This document shows positions 1-8,883 of a DNA stretch of 47,314 bases, in pieces. The notes beneath the pieces were generated by a model that worked only from the letters and a program-made list of their open reading frames with translations, was not told where the DNA came from and made no database searches. The DNA is from Coriobacteriia bacterium (GTDB taxonomy: Bacteria; Actinomycetota; Coriobacteriia; Anaerosomatales; SLCP01): the NCBI GenBank assembly GCA_007121015.1, contig SKMN01000010.1:1-47314 (forward strand). Reading direction: 5' to 3'. Numbering within the stretch: position 1 is the first letter of the stretch; the number at the start of each line of letters is the position of its first letter. Made by a program: the position numbers and the translations under genes.

Positions 1-84
1 GAAGGTGGACTCGGGAGAGGATAGAACAGGGCGCGGAGCGCGCCGGGGTCACACGAGGCGGGGCGGAGGGCCCTGCCAGACCAA

Positions 85-102
85 GTGCAAGACCACTTGC
101 AC
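85..102. promoter_or_regulatory. Inverted repeat upstream of iorA, possible operator
   Basis: GTGCAAG, a 4-nt spacer and CTTGCAC form a perfect 7-bp dyad about 120 nt before the iorA start. The rest of 1-224 holds no convincing gene. A TATCAT hexamer at 169-174, preceded by TGG, could be an extended -10 element, but I see no good -35. A dyad of this size upstream of a catabolic operon suits a dimeric repressor; which protein would bind is unknown, and no regulator gene lies next to it inside the window. Confidence 0.35.
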
Positions 103-224
103 TAACTTTGTCAATTCGCGGGTGCGTTCCCGGTTTCCGCACGCGAGTCACGTGCCCGCTTGCTGTGGTATCATCCGTCCAATCATCGCCACGTCTCGTC
201 CCTGCTCACGATGGAAGGACCTCC

Positions 225-1976
225 GTGTCGCACACCCTTCTTTCCGGCAACGAAGCAGCGGCTCGCGGCGCATGGGAAGCGGGTACGGCCGTGGGAACCG
301 GCTACCCGGGAACCCCATCGACGCAGGCTCTTGAGGTGTTCGCTCGCATGGAAGACGTCTATGCCGAGTGGTGCCCCAACGAGAAGGTCGCTCTCGAGGT
401 CGCGGCCGGTGCGAGCATGGGCGGGGCTCGTTCCTTCGTGACGATGAAGCATGTAGGGGTGAACGTCGCGTCCGACCCGCTCATGACCCTCGCGTATACC
501 GGGGTCGGTGCGGGGCTGGTGTTGTGGGTCGCCGACGATCCAGGCATGCACTCCTCGCAGAACGAGCAGGATTCGAGGAACTGGGGACCGTTTGCGCGCG
601 TCCCGGTGCTCGAGCCGTCCGACAGCGCAGAGGCGTTGACGTTCGTGCGGGACGCGTTCGAGATGTCAGAGCGCTTCGATACGCCGGTCATCGTCCGCGT
701 GACCACCAGGATCGCTCACTCGAAGGGTGCGGTGGAAATCGGGGAGCGGGTCCAGCTCGAGGAGTCGCGTGGCTACGAGAAGGATCTCGGCAAGTGGGTC
801 ATGATGCCGGCGATGGCTCGAGCGCGTCGGACGCTCGTGGACGAGCGTATCGAACGTCTGGCGAGTTTCGCCGAGAAGACCGGGTTGAACCGCGTCGAGA
901 TGCGCGACACGGCGCTCGGCGTCGTGACGTCGGGAGTGTGTTACCACCACGTCCGGGAGGCGGTGCCCGACGCTTCGGTCTTCAAGCTCGGCCTCGTGTT
1001 CCCGGTACCGGGTGAGGCGCTTCGCGAGTTCGCCCGCGCCGTGGACCGCGTCGTCGTGGTCGAGGAGGCAGACCCATACCTGTACTCGAGGTTGAGGATA
1101 GAGGGGGTCGAGATCGAACCGATACCTCTACCTCAGGCTGGCGAGTTGACACCGGGCCTTATCGGTCGGGCGCTTGGATCGGAGCAGCCGGATGTGCGCG
1201 AGGAAGTCGACGTGCCGCCCAGACCGCCGCTGATGTGCCCTGGCTGTCCGCACCGCGGCGCCTACTACGCCCTCAAGAAGGTGAAGGCAATCGTCACGGG
1301 AGACATCGGGTGTTACACGCTTGGGGCGCTTCCCCCGCTAGCGATGATGGATTCGTGCGTATGCATGGGCGCTAGCGTCGGCATGGCTCATGGTATGACG
1401 CTCGCAGGTCATGGAGCCGGGCGGCCCGTCGTCGGAGTCGTCGGCGATTCGACGTTCGCTCACTCGGGGATCACGGGACTGTCGGACACGGTGTACAACG
1501 GTGGCTGCGCCACGGTGTGCATCCTCGACAACCGTATCACCGCGATGACTGGCCATCAGCCCAACCCCGTGAGCGGGAAGACGCTGCAAGGCGCTGACGC
1601 CGTCGAGATGGACCTGGAAGCACTGACGCGTGCACTCGGTGTCACCCGGGTGAGGACGGTCGATCCCCACGACCTCGAGGCATCGGTCGAGGCGGTACGC
1701 GAGGAGGTCGCGGCGGACGAAGTGAGCGTGATCATCTTTCGCGCGCCGTGTGCGCTCCTCATCAAAGAACGCGAGCAGCCGTATGCCGTCGATGACGAGG
1801 CATGCACCGCATGCGGGGCGTGTATCCGACTCGGATGTCCGGCCATCAGCACGGTCGAGGGGCGCAAAGCATCCATCGACATCACGCTATGCGTAGGGTG
1901 TGGTGACTGCGTACAGGTGTGCCGGTTCTCGGCCATCGAGCTCACCGGGCCCGCGTGCGATATCGGAGGTGTGTGA
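225..1976 (+). CDS. iorA: Indolepyruvate:ferredoxin oxidoreductase, alpha subunit
   Basis: The large subunit of the thiamine-diphosphate enzyme that oxidatively decarboxylates arylpyruvates (from Trp, Phe, Tyr) to aryl-acetyl-CoA while reducing ferredoxin, in the cytoplasm. The 583-residue protein has an N-terminal pyrimidine-binding part (GTGYPGTPST), a TPP/Mg part with the family signature GDIGCYTLGALPP and GDSTFAHSG, and a C-terminal bis-[4Fe-4S] domain with CTACGACIRLGCP and CVGCGDCVQVCR. I start at GTG 225 because GAAGGA lies 5 nt before it and the homologous sequence begins there; an upstream ATG at 108 would add 39 unlikely residues. It overlaps iorB by one base (TGATG), so the two are translationally coupled. 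Confidence 0.95.
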   Translation: MSHTLLSGNEAAARGAWEAGTAVGTGYPGTPSTQALEVFARMEDVYAEWCPNEKVALEVAAGASMGGARSFVTMKHVGVNVASDPLMTLAYTGVGAGLVLWVADDPGMHSSQNEQDSRNWGPFARVPVLEPSDSAEALTFVRDAFEMSERFDTPVIVRVTTRIAHSKGAVEIGERVQLEESRGYEKDLGKWVMMPAMARARRTLVDERIERLASFAEKTGLNRVEMRDTALGVVTSGVCYHHVREAVPDASVFKLGLVFPVPGEALREFARAVDRVVVVEEADPYLYSRLRIEGVEIEPIPLPQAGELTPGLIGRALGSEQPDVREEVDVPPRPPLMCPGCPHRGAYYALKKVKAIVTGDIGCYTLGALPPLAMMDSCVCMGASVGMAHGMTLAGHGAGRPVVGVVGDSTFAHSGITGLSDTVYNGGCATVCILDNRITAMTGHQPNPVSGKTLQGADAVEMDLEALTRALGVTRVRTVDPHDLEASVEAVREEVAADEVSVIIFRAPCALLIKEREQPYAVDDEACTACGACIRLGCPAISTVEGRKASIDITLCVGCGDCVQVCRFSAIELTGPACDIGGV

Positions 1977-2575
1977 TGGGTACGACGACGACCACGGTCG
2001 TACTGGCCGGTGTAGGCGGGCAGGGCACGATCCTCGCCGCCGACGTACTCGCGAAGACGGCCATGGCCGCGGGTCTGGACGTCAAGCTCTCAGAGGTGCA
2101 TGGCATGGCGCAGCGTGGCGGCGCGGTGGACACCGTCGTCCGTTTCGGTGAGCACGTCGCCTCGCCGCTCACGGACCCCGGACACGCAGACCACCTCGTC
2201 GCGTTCGAGCTCATCGAGGCTGCGCGCATGCTCGGGGTGCTCAAGGCGGGTGGGCGCCTCGTCGTGAATTCGCGTGTCATAGACCCGCTGCCCGTCCTCA
2301 TCGGGAAGGCGGAGGTCCCTGACGGCCTCGAAGCGCGTCTCGCCGAGGAGGGCGCGACGTTCCTCGACGCCGAGGCGCTTGCGTGCGAGGCGGGGAGTCC
2401 CAAGTCGGCGAACGTCGTCTTGCTTGGCGCGGTCTCCACAGGTCTTGCATTCCCGGTCGACCTGTGGCGGACGGTGATCGCGGAGCGGGTGCCGCCGGCG
2501 ACCGTCGACGTCAATCTTCTCGCATTCGAGCTGGGACGCCGCGCGTGCGGCGAAGGAGGGGAGTGCTTGCTATGA
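1976..2575 (+). CDS. iorB: Indolepyruvate:ferredoxin oxidoreductase, beta subunit
   Basis: The small (gamma-domain) subunit that completes the IorAB heterodimer. The 199-residue protein starts with a variable Thr run and then the typical VVLAGVGGQGTILAADVLA segment. VHGMAQRGGAV, another hallmark of 2-oxoacid oxidoreductase gamma domains, follows. GGAGGT at 1965-1970 serves the ATG at 1976, inside the iorA stop. Its own stop overlaps the next start as ATGA. The tight coupling of iorA, iorB and the ACT gene suggests equimolar production and a shared function. Confidence 0.94.
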   Translation: MGTTTTTVVLAGVGGQGTILAADVLAKTAMAAGLDVKLSEVHGMAQRGGAVDTVVRFGEHVASPLTDPGHADHLVAFELIEAARMLGVLKAGGRLVVNSRVIDPLPVLIGKAEVPDGLEARLAEEGATFLDAEALACEAGSPKSANVVLLGAVSTGLAFPVDLWRTVIAERVPPATVDVNLLAFELGRRACGEGGECLL

Positions 2576-2988
2576 AGGTGAAGCAGCTATCGGTGTTCAT
2601 CGAGAACAAGGCAGGTCGCGTGAGCGAGGTGACCGAGTTGCTCGGTGGGGCCGCTATCAACATCCGTGGATTTGCAGTCTCGGATACGGCAGAATACGGG
2701 ATACTGAGGCTCATCGTCGACAAGCCGGACGAGGCACTCGAAGTCTTGAAGGGCGCGGGCTTCACCGTCAAGCCGAGTGAGGTCATCTGTATCGATCTAC
2801 CCGACCAGCCAGGCGGTCTCGCGGGGGTTCTCAAGATCGTCGCCGATGCGGGGGTCAACATCGAGTATGTGTATTCGCTCGTCGCGACGTACGTCGTGCT
2901 CAACGTGGCCGACGTCGATCGCGCGGTCGGACTCCTCGCGGACCAGCCGGTACGGCTCGTGTCGCAAGAGGAGATATCGCGGTTCTGA
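2572..2988 (+). CDS. Tandem ACT-domain protein, probable amino-acid sensor
   Basis: A 138-residue soluble protein built of two ACT domains (about residues 3-66 and 71-136), with the beta-alpha-beta pattern of small-molecule-binding ACT folds and nothing else. Stand-alone double-ACT proteins are known next to iorAB and phenylacetate-CoA ligase genes in anaerobes, where an amino-acid sensing role is assumed rather than proven. ATG 2572 overlaps the iorB stop by four bases, with AGGAGGGG about 12 nt upstream. The second domain (IDLPDQPGGLAGVLKIV) has the DxPG turn that often contacts ligand. Specific ligand unknown. Confidence 0.85.
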   Translation: MKVKQLSVFIENKAGRVSEVTELLGGAAINIRGFAVSDTAEYGILRLIVDKPDEALEVLKGAGFTVKPSEVICIDLPDQPGGLAGVLKIVADAGVNIEYVYSLVATYVVLNVADVDRAVGLLADQPVRLVSQEEISRF

Positions 2989-3011
2989 CCGGCACGCACG
3001 AGGCGTGCCGG
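2989..3011 (+). other. Intercistronic stem-loop
   Basis: CCGGCACGC and GCGTGCCGG form a perfect 9-bp stem with a 5-nt loop directly after the ACT-gene stop codon. No T-tract follows, so it is unlikely to be a strong terminator. It may protect the upstream mRNA or let the binding-protein genes be expressed at a different level, a common arrangement around ABC binding-protein genes. Confidence 0.55.
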
Positions 3012-3043
3012 AGGAGCGGGAGTGTGTGAGGAGGTAGGGGCAC

Positions 3044-4252
3044 ATGGCAGGAGCGAGAACGTACTTCGCGCTGCTGGTCGCGCTGCTGGTCGCGATCGCC
3101 ATCGTGCCGGTGTCGGGGTGCGCACTCGAGACCGGGCCGGGAGACGATGGCACGACCGAGAATGGAGCAGCGACCGGAGAGCCCTACCGCATCGGGGCGG
3201 TGCTGTCGCTGAGCGGCACACTTGCGGGTCTAGGGGAGCCGGAGCGCAACACCCTTCTTATGGAGGTGGAGCGCATCAACGAAGCCGGCGGTGTGCACGG
3301 CCGTCCGATCGAGGTGTTGATCGAGGACGATGCGAGTGACGCCGAGAACGCGGTCGCGGTCACGTCGCGACTCGTCGAGCGCGAGAACGTCATCGCGCTC
3401 ATCGGCGCGACGGGGACCGGTGGGACCATGGCGATGCGCCAGGAGATCGATCGCGCGGGCCTTGTGCAGGTCTCGGTAGCGGGCGGTACCGTGATCACGG
3501 CGGACTTCCATCCGTACGTGTTCCAGACGCCGTGGTCGAACAGCATCGTCGTGCCGTTCACGTTGAGCTACCTGGAGGACCAGGGGATCGACAGGATCGC
3601 GCTCATCGCCGATTCAGGCGGCTTCGCGAAGGACGGCGTCGAGGTGATCAAGCAGTTCATCGATGACTTCGACATCGAGATCGTCATCGAGGAAAGCTTC
3701 AACCCCGGTGACGCGGATATGACGAGCCAGCTCACCAAGATCCGTGCCACCGACGCCGAAGCGGTCGTGATGTGGAACGCCGGTGCAGAAGCGGCCACGG
3801 TCGCCAAGAACATGGCGGCGCTGAACTTCGACATCCCGCTGTTCGGGAGCCATGGTAACGCGCGTGTCGAGTTCATCGAGGGCGCGGGAGAAGCCGCCGA
3901 GGGCTTCCGCTTCGCGGCGGGCAAGGTACTCGTGCCCGAGGCCTACGGCGTGGGCACGCCAGAGTACGAGGTAGCGACCGATTTCATCGCGCGCTACACG
4001 GACCGGTTCGGTAAAGCACCGGACACGTTCGCGGGTCACGCGTACGACGCACTCCACCTCATCGTCGAGGCGATGGAGCGTTTGTCCGAGGAGTTCACCT
4101 CTGAAGAGCTCCGTGACGAGATCGAGGCCACGAGCGGGTTCGTGGGCATCGGCGGGACGTTCACGTTCTCACCGACCGACCATAACGGGATGACCGAGGA
4201 CAATCTCGGCATGTACGAGATCCGCAACGGGGAGTGGACGCTCGCCGATTAG
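3044..4252 (+). CDS. ABC transporter substrate-binding lipoprotein (branched-chain/aromatic amino acid type), copy 1
   Basis: A 402-residue extracellular solute-binding lipoprotein of the Peripla_BP_6 (LivJ/LivK) family. The N-terminus has one hydrophobic segment ending in the lipobox VSGC (Cys26), so the mature protein would be lipid-anchored. The type I binding-protein fold is visible from YRIGAVLSLSG near residue 62, through GTGGTMAMRQEI and VFQTPWSNS, to AGHAYDALHLIVEAM near the C-terminus. A GAGGAGGT Shine-Dalgarno precedes ATG 3044. It lies beside livHMGF and a close paralogue. Linkage to iorAB suggests aromatic or branched-chain amino acids, but the ligand cannot be read from sequence. 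Confidence 0.9.
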   Translation: MAGARTYFALLVALLVAIAIVPVSGCALETGPGDDGTTENGAATGEPYRIGAVLSLSGTLAGLGEPERNTLLMEVERINEAGGVHGRPIEVLIEDDASDAENAVAVTSRLVERENVIALIGATGTGGTMAMRQEIDRAGLVQVSVAGGTVITADFHPYVFQTPWSNSIVVPFTLSYLEDQGIDRIALIADSGGFAKDGVEVIKQFIDDFDIEIVIEESFNPGDADMTSQLTKIRATDAEAVVMWNAGAEAATVAKNMAALNFDIPLFGSHGNARVEFIEGAGEAAEGFRFAAGKVLVPEAYGVGTPEYEVATDFIARYTDRFGKAPDTFAGHAYDALHLIVEAMERLSEEFTSEELRDEIEATSGFVGIGGTFTFSPTDHNGMTEDNLGMYEIRNGEWTLAD

Positions 4253-4287
4253 GCGAGATGCCACATCCAGACCTGGGAGGGATCCGG

Positions 4288-5493
4288 ATGAGCAGGAGTA
4301 TAGGAGCGCGCCTGGCTCGTGTGTTCGTATCGACTTGCATCGTCGCGCTGACGGTGCCGGTCTTCCTCGTCGGTTGTGACGGGGAGACCGGCTACGGCGA
4401 CGGTGAGACGGTGCGTATCGGTGCGGTGCTCTCGCTCTCCGGTTCCCTTGCGGGACTCGGCGAGCCGGCACGTCGTGCGATCGAGGTCGAAGTCGACCGC
4501 ATCAACGCCGACGGCGGCGTGAACGGGCGGATGGTAGAAGTGCTCTACGAGGACGACGCTAGCGACGAGGCTCGGTCGGTCGCTGCTGCGAGCCGCCTGA
4601 TCGACCAAGAAGGCGTCGTTGCCATCATCGGTGGGAGTGGGACCGGGCAGTCGATGGCGATGCGCCAGGAGATCGAGCCCGGCGCTGTCCCCCAGGTGGC
4701 CCTGGCTGGCGGCTCGATCGTGACCGACCAGTTCAGCCCGTGGGTGTTCCAGACGCCGTGGCCCAACAGGGTCGTCGTGCCGTTCACCCTCGAGAACCTG
4801 CAGGCGGCAGGCATCGAACGGCTTGCCATCATCGCCGAGTCCGGCGGCTACGGCAAGGACGGCTCGGACGTGACGAAGGATTTCGTCGACGAGTTCGGGA
4901 TCGAGATCGTCGCCGAGGAGCAGTTCAACCGGGGCGACACCGACATGACGCCACAGCTGACGAAGGTCCGCGCCGAGGCTCCCGACGCGGTCCTCATGTG
5001 GGCTGCCGGAGCCGAAGCCGCGACGATCCTTAAGAACAACGCCGCCATAGGCGGGGCTGCCCCGCTACGCTTCTTCGGAGCGCCCGGCAATGCGCGCTTA
5101 GAGTTCGTCGAGGGTGCCGGAGATGCAGCGGAAGGATTCATGTTCGCCGCGGGCCATATACTCGTCCCGGAGACGTACGGTGTGGATACCGAGGCCTACG
5201 AGGTCGCGACGAGCTTCATCGACCGGTATACGGAGCGATGGGGTGCGGGCCCCGATATATTCGCCGGTCACGCGTACGACGCGATACACATCATCGTCGA
5301 GGCGGCACGGAGATCGCCAGCGGACTTCACCCCGGGCGACCTGCGTGACGAGATCGAGGCCACGAGCGGCCTTGTCTCGGTGGGCGGCACGTTCACGTTC
5401 TCGCCGACCGACCACAACGGCATGACCGCCGACGACCTGACGATGTACGTCATCGAGAACGGTGCGTGGGCGCCTGTCGAGGAGGTCCGTTAG
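4288..5493 (+). CDS. ABC transporter substrate-binding lipoprotein, copy 2
   Basis: A 401-residue paralogue of the preceding protein, alike along its whole length (shared GAVLSLSG, GLGEP, RINADGGVNGR-type, AGHAYDA and GGTFTFSPTDHNGMT segments). The lipobox is LVGC (Cys30) after a single hydrophobic signal. I start at ATG 4288 because GGGAGG sits 7 nt before it and the signal peptide then has a normal length; an upstream in-frame start at 4234 would overlap copy 1. The two look like a tandem duplication, and differences in the ligand-facing region may broaden the range of solutes given to one shared permease. Confidence 0.9.
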   Translation: MSRSIGARLARVFVSTCIVALTVPVFLVGCDGETGYGDGETVRIGAVLSLSGSLAGLGEPARRAIEVEVDRINADGGVNGRMVEVLYEDDASDEARSVAAASRLIDQEGVVAIIGGSGTGQSMAMRQEIEPGAVPQVALAGGSIVTDQFSPWVFQTPWPNRVVVPFTLENLQAAGIERLAIIAESGGYGKDGSDVTKDFVDEFGIEIVAEEQFNRGDTDMTPQLTKVRAEAPDAVLMWAAGAEAATILKNNAAIGGAAPLRFFGAPGNARLEFVEGAGDAAEGFMFAAGHILVPETYGVDTEAYEVATSFIDRYTERWGAGPDIFAGHAYDAIHIIVEAARRSPADFTPGDLRDEIEATSGLVSVGGTFTFSPTDHNGMTADDLTMYVIENGAWAPVEEVR

Positions 5494-5497
5494 TAGC

Positions 5498-6379
5498 GTG
5501 GGCGCCGTCGAGCTGCTGCAGTTCGCACTTGCGGGTTTGAAGAACGGCGCCATCTACGCGCTCGTAGCGCTCGGCTTCACTCTCGTATATGCGGCCACCG
5601 GCGCCATCAACTTCGCACAGGGCGAGTTCTACATGCTCGGCGGGATGCTGTCGGTATGGGCGTACGCAGGTCTCGGCCTGCCGCTCCCACTCGCCGGACT
5701 CGTGGGCGTCGCGATGACCGCCCTTGTGGGTGGGGTGTTCGAACTCCTCGCGGTGCGACCCCGCAAGGACGGAGACCTGCTCGCGATCATCATCATCACG
5801 GTGGGTGGATCGATGGTGCTGTCGTCTGCTGCCCGCCATCTGTTCGGGCCGCTGGAAAAGGCGCTCCCGGCGTTCACCAGCACCGGTACGGTGTCGATAT
5901 TCGGTGCGGTGCTCGAGATACAGTCGCTGTGGATACTCGGCTTGACCACACTCGCCGTCGTAGCTTTGTGGTACCTATACAACCGCACGAGCCTCGGACG
6001 GGCGATGCGTGCGTGTGCCGTGAACCGCGATGCGGCTCGCCTCGTAGGCATCGACCCGCGGCGGATCGTCACGGTGAGCTTCATGCTCGCCGCGGCGCTC
6101 GGTGCGCTAGCTGGTCTCGCCGTCACCCCGCTGACCCAGACTGCCTTCGACGTCGGACCGTCGGTTGGCATCAAAGGGTTCGCAGCGGCGATACTCGGGG
6201 GCCTCGGCAACCCGATCGCGGCAGTCGCCGGCGGTATCGTCCTCGGGATGCTGGAGAGCATGTCCATCGCGTTCATCTCCTCGACGTACAAAGACGCCAT
6301 CGCCCTCGTGGTCCTGCTCGGCGTGCTGTTCTGGCGCCCACAGGGCATCTTCGGCGCATCGCGGCGCGAGAAGGTGTAG
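5498..6379 (+). CDS. livH: Branched-chain amino acid ABC transporter permease LivH
   Basis: An integral membrane permease of 293 residues that pairs with LivM to form the translocation channel. About eight hydrophobic segments are visible. The family segment GAIYALVALGFTLVYAATGAINFAQGEFYMLGG is near the N-terminus, and AAILGGLGNPIAAVAGGIVLGMLE, the EAA-like loop contacting the ATPases, is near the C-terminus. I start at GTG 5498: GGAGG at 5481-5485 is rather far away (12 nt), but no better in-frame start exists. It begins 4 nt after the copy-2 stop, in the middle of the operon. Confidence 0.92.
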   Translation: MGAVELLQFALAGLKNGAIYALVALGFTLVYAATGAINFAQGEFYMLGGMLSVWAYAGLGLPLPLAGLVGVAMTALVGGVFELLAVRPRKDGDLLAIIIITVGGSMVLSSAARHLFGPLEKALPAFTSTGTVSIFGAVLEIQSLWILGLTTLAVVALWYLYNRTSLGRAMRACAVNRDAARLVGIDPRRIVTVSFMLAAALGALAGLAVTPLTQTAFDVGPSVGIKGFAAAILGGLGNPIAAVAGGIVLGMLESMSIAFISSTYKDAIALVVLLGVLFWRPQGIFGASRREKV

Positions 6380-6390
6380 AGGCGATCGTG

Positions 6391-7377
6391 GTGAAGCGTC
6401 CCGACATCCGGCTCATCGCTATCGTCGCGATCGCACTCGTTGCGGTCTTCGCCCTGCCGATGTTGACATCGGAGCGCTACCTCCTTCGGGTGTTCACCTT
6501 CGTTGGGGTCAACGTCATCATCATCACGGGTATGGCGCTCCTGTTCGGATACGCGGGCCAGGTGTCCCTCGGCCATGCAGCCTTCTACGGGATCGGGGCC
6601 TATGCCTCGGCGTTCGCAGTGCTCACACTTGGCTGGCCATGGGTCGCGGGGGTCGCGCTCGCCCTCGTTCTGACGGCGGTAGGGGGACTGCTGCTCGCGC
6701 TTCCGTCATTGCGGCTCAAGGGTCATTACCTGGCGATGGCCACGCTCGGTTTCGGCGAGATCATGAAAGTCGTGTTCGTCGAAGCGCGACCTGTCACCGG
6801 TGGGCCGGACGGCCTCTCCGGCATCCCGTACCCGACCCTCGGGCCGCTCGAGTTCGACACTGCGGGCACCGCGTATTGGCTCGTGTGGGGAGTCGCGGCC
6901 GTCGCGCTCCTTCTCGCCTACAACGTGGTGCGTTCGCGCGCCGGACGCGCCATGCGGGCGCTTCATGGGTCGGAACTCGGAGCCACGGCGTGCGGCATCG
7001 ATATCACCGGGGTGAAGGTGCGCGTGTTCGTCATCTCCGCGGCTCTCGCGGGACTTGCGGGCGCGCTCTACGCCCACGTCGTCGGGTTCGTGTCTCCGTC
7101 GACCTTCTCGCTCCATGTCTCTGTGCTGCTCGTAGCCATGGCGGTCCTCGGGGGGACCGGATCGCTTGCCGGACCGGTCATCGCGACGGTGATCCTGACG
7201 CTCATTCCTTACAGCGACGCTGTGATCCCGGGGCTGTCGCGCACAGCGCTCGAGACGATCCAGGAGTGGCAGGAGGACATCTACGGCCTGACGATCATCG
7301 CCGTCATGCTGTTCGTCCCCGGTGGCATAGGCAGCCTGATCCGACGCATCTTCCCCGAGCGGGGTGATGCAGGGTGA
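6391..7377 (+). CDS. livM: Branched-chain amino acid ABC transporter permease LivM
   Basis: The second membrane permease, 328 residues with about eight to nine hydrophobic segments. LLFGYAGQVSLGHAAFYGIGAYASA is the standard LivM signature, and VAMAVLGGTGSLAGPVI is the ATPase-contact loop. Two GTG codons (6388 and 6391) could start it; GAGG at 6380-6383 is better spaced (7 nt) for 6391. The open frame continues far upstream inside livH, but that part is a shadow. It overlaps livG as GTGA. Confidence 0.92.
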   Translation: MKRPDIRLIAIVAIALVAVFALPMLTSERYLLRVFTFVGVNVIIITGMALLFGYAGQVSLGHAAFYGIGAYASAFAVLTLGWPWVAGVALALVLTAVGGLLLALPSLRLKGHYLAMATLGFGEIMKVVFVEARPVTGGPDGLSGIPYPTLGPLEFDTAGTAYWLVWGVAAVALLLAYNVVRSRAGRAMRALHGSELGATACGIDITGVKVRVFVISAALAGLAGALYAHVVGFVSPSTFSLHVSVLLVAMAVLGGTGSLAGPVIATVILTLIPYSDAVIPGLSRTALETIQEWQEDIYGLTIIAVMLFVPGGIGSLIRRIFPERGDAG

Positions 7378-8147
7378 GCCTGTTGCAGGTCAGAGGTGTG
7401 ACGAGGCGATTCGGAGGTCTGGTCGCGGTGGACGACGTGTCCTTCGACGTGCATGACGGCCAGATAAAGGCCGTCATCGGCCCGAACGGCGCGGGCAAGT
7501 CCACGCTCTTCAACGTGATGACCGCGTTCGATCGGCCCGATGCGGGCAGCGTGCTGTTCGACGGCGACGAGGTGACCGGCAAGCGGCCGCACCTTATAGT
7601 CCGTTCGGGTATTGCGCGGACCTTTCAGAACACACAGCTCTTCGAGGACATGACGGCGCGCGAGAACGTCATGGCCGGAGCTCACGCTGTCACGAAGGCC
7701 GGGTTCTTCGCTTCGGCGCTGCGTCTGCCATGGACGGTGCAAGAGGAGCGCGACGTGGCCGAGGAGGCCGCACGCCTGTTGCGTCTCGTTGGGCTCGGCG
7801 AGTGGACGAACACCCCCGCGGCCGACATGCCGCATGGGTTGAGACGCCTGCTCGAGATCGCGCGGGCGCTCGCGGCACGTCCGCGCGTGCTCTTGCTCGA
7901 CGAGCCTGCGGCTGGACTGAACATGGCGGAGACGGTTGCCCTTGCCGAGGCGCTCTATCGCATCCGTGACGAGGGGACCACCATCGTCGTCGTGGAGCAC
8001 GACATGGGTCTCGTCATGGAGGTCTCCGACGAGATCGTCGTTCTCGATCGCGGACGCAAGATCGCCGAGGGGCCGCCGCGCCTCATCCAGAAGGACCCCG
8101 TGGTGATCGCGGCCTACCTCGGGGAGGAGGAAGCCGATGAACTCTAA
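7374..8147 (+). CDS. livG: Branched-chain amino acid ABC transporter ATPase LivG
   Basis: A 257-residue ABC ATPase that powers the LivHM channel. Walker A is GPNGAGKST and Walker B is VLLLDEP. The usual LSGGQ-like signature is replaced by MPHGLRRLLEIARAL, which matches the loose signature of LivG proteins (typically LPYGxQRRLEIARAL). VVVEHDMGLVMEVSDEIVVLDRG carries the H-loop. GTG 7374 overlaps the livM stop by four bases. The stop lies inside livF (11-bp overlap), so this four-gene block is fully coupled. Confidence 0.94.
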   Translation: MSLLQVRGVTRRFGGLVAVDDVSFDVHDGQIKAVIGPNGAGKSTLFNVMTAFDRPDAGSVLFDGDEVTGKRPHLIVRSGIARTFQNTQLFEDMTARENVMAGAHAVTKAGFFASALRLPWTVQEERDVAEEAARLLRLVGLGEWTNTPAADMPHGLRRLLEIARALAARPRVLLLDEPAAGLNMAETVALAEALYRIRDEGTTIVVVEHDMGLVMEVSDEIVVLDRGRKIAEGPPRLIQKDPVVIAAYLGEEEADEL

Positions 8148-8877
8148 GTCCTCGGCAGCCCTCGACATCTCGGGACTGTCGGCCGGGTACGACAGGGTCG
8201 ACGTGTTGCGTGGGATCGACCTCACCATCGCGCCCGGCGAGATGGTCACCCTCATCGGTGCCAACGGAGCGGGGAAATCTACCCTGCTCAAGGCGGTCGT
8301 CGGGCTCGTGCCGCCAGCGGCCGGGACTGTGAGCCTATTTGGCAAGGACATCACTCGGATGTCACCCGAGCGCTCGGTGCGCGAGGGACTCGCCCTCGTC
8401 CCGGAGGGACGGATGCTGTTCGGACCGATGACGGTCGAGGAGAACCTGCGGCTCGGCGCACATACGCGCGATGCCGAGGAATTCGCCGCCGAGCGAGACC
8501 GGGCCTTCGAGCTCTTCCCGGTACTCTCCGAGCGTCGGACCCAGAGCGCAGCGACGCTCTCCGGCGGAGAACAACAGATGCTTGCGGTCGCGCGTGCGCT
8601 CATGGCACGGCCACGCATGCTCTTGCTCGACGAACCCTCTCTCGGACTGGCGCCGCGGATCATCGCCGAGATATTCGCCGCACTCGAGACCTTGCGTACG
8701 GGCGGGCTGACGATCCTGCTTGTCGAGCAGGACGCACGTCTTGCGCTCAGGCATGCGGACAGAGGGTACGTGATGCGCACGGGATCCATAGCATTGCACG
8801 GAGCGGCGGAAGAGCTGCTTGCCAACGATGACATCAGGCTCATCTATCTTGGAGCCTGGCGTGGGGAAGGGGAGTAG
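8137..8877 (+). CDS. livF: Branched-chain amino acid ABC transporter ATPase LivF
   Basis: The second ABC ATPase, 246 residues. Walker A is GANGAGKST, the signature is LSGGEQQMLAVARALM, Walker B is MLLLDEPSLGLAP, and the H-loop region is LLVEQDARLALRHADRGYVMRTG. The PEGRMLFGPMTVEENL segment is typical of LivF. ATG 8137 is preceded by GGAGGAGG and lies within the end of livG. With LivG it forms the heterodimeric motor of the transporter. Confidence 0.94.
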   Translation: MNSKSSAALDISGLSAGYDRVDVLRGIDLTIAPGEMVTLIGANGAGKSTLLKAVVGLVPPAAGTVSLFGKDITRMSPERSVREGLALVPEGRMLFGPMTVEENLRLGAHTRDAEEFAAERDRAFELFPVLSERRTQSAATLSGGEQQMLAVARALMARPRMLLLDEPSLGLAPRIIAEIFAALETLRTGGLTILLVEQDARLALRHADRGYVMRTGSIALHGAAEELLANDDIRLIYLGAWRGEGE

Positions 8878-8883
8878 CGAGCC

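Noticed and set aside
3044-5493. The binding-protein pair as an assembly duplication artefact
   Set aside because: The two copies differ throughout at base and residue level, with different signal peptides and lipoboxes, so they are genuine paralogues.
5656-6390. Upstream extension of livM by about 245 codons
   Set aside because: The open frame continues inside livH, but the translated part is basic and Arg/Pro-rich with no membrane segments; the LivM N-terminus begins at 6391.
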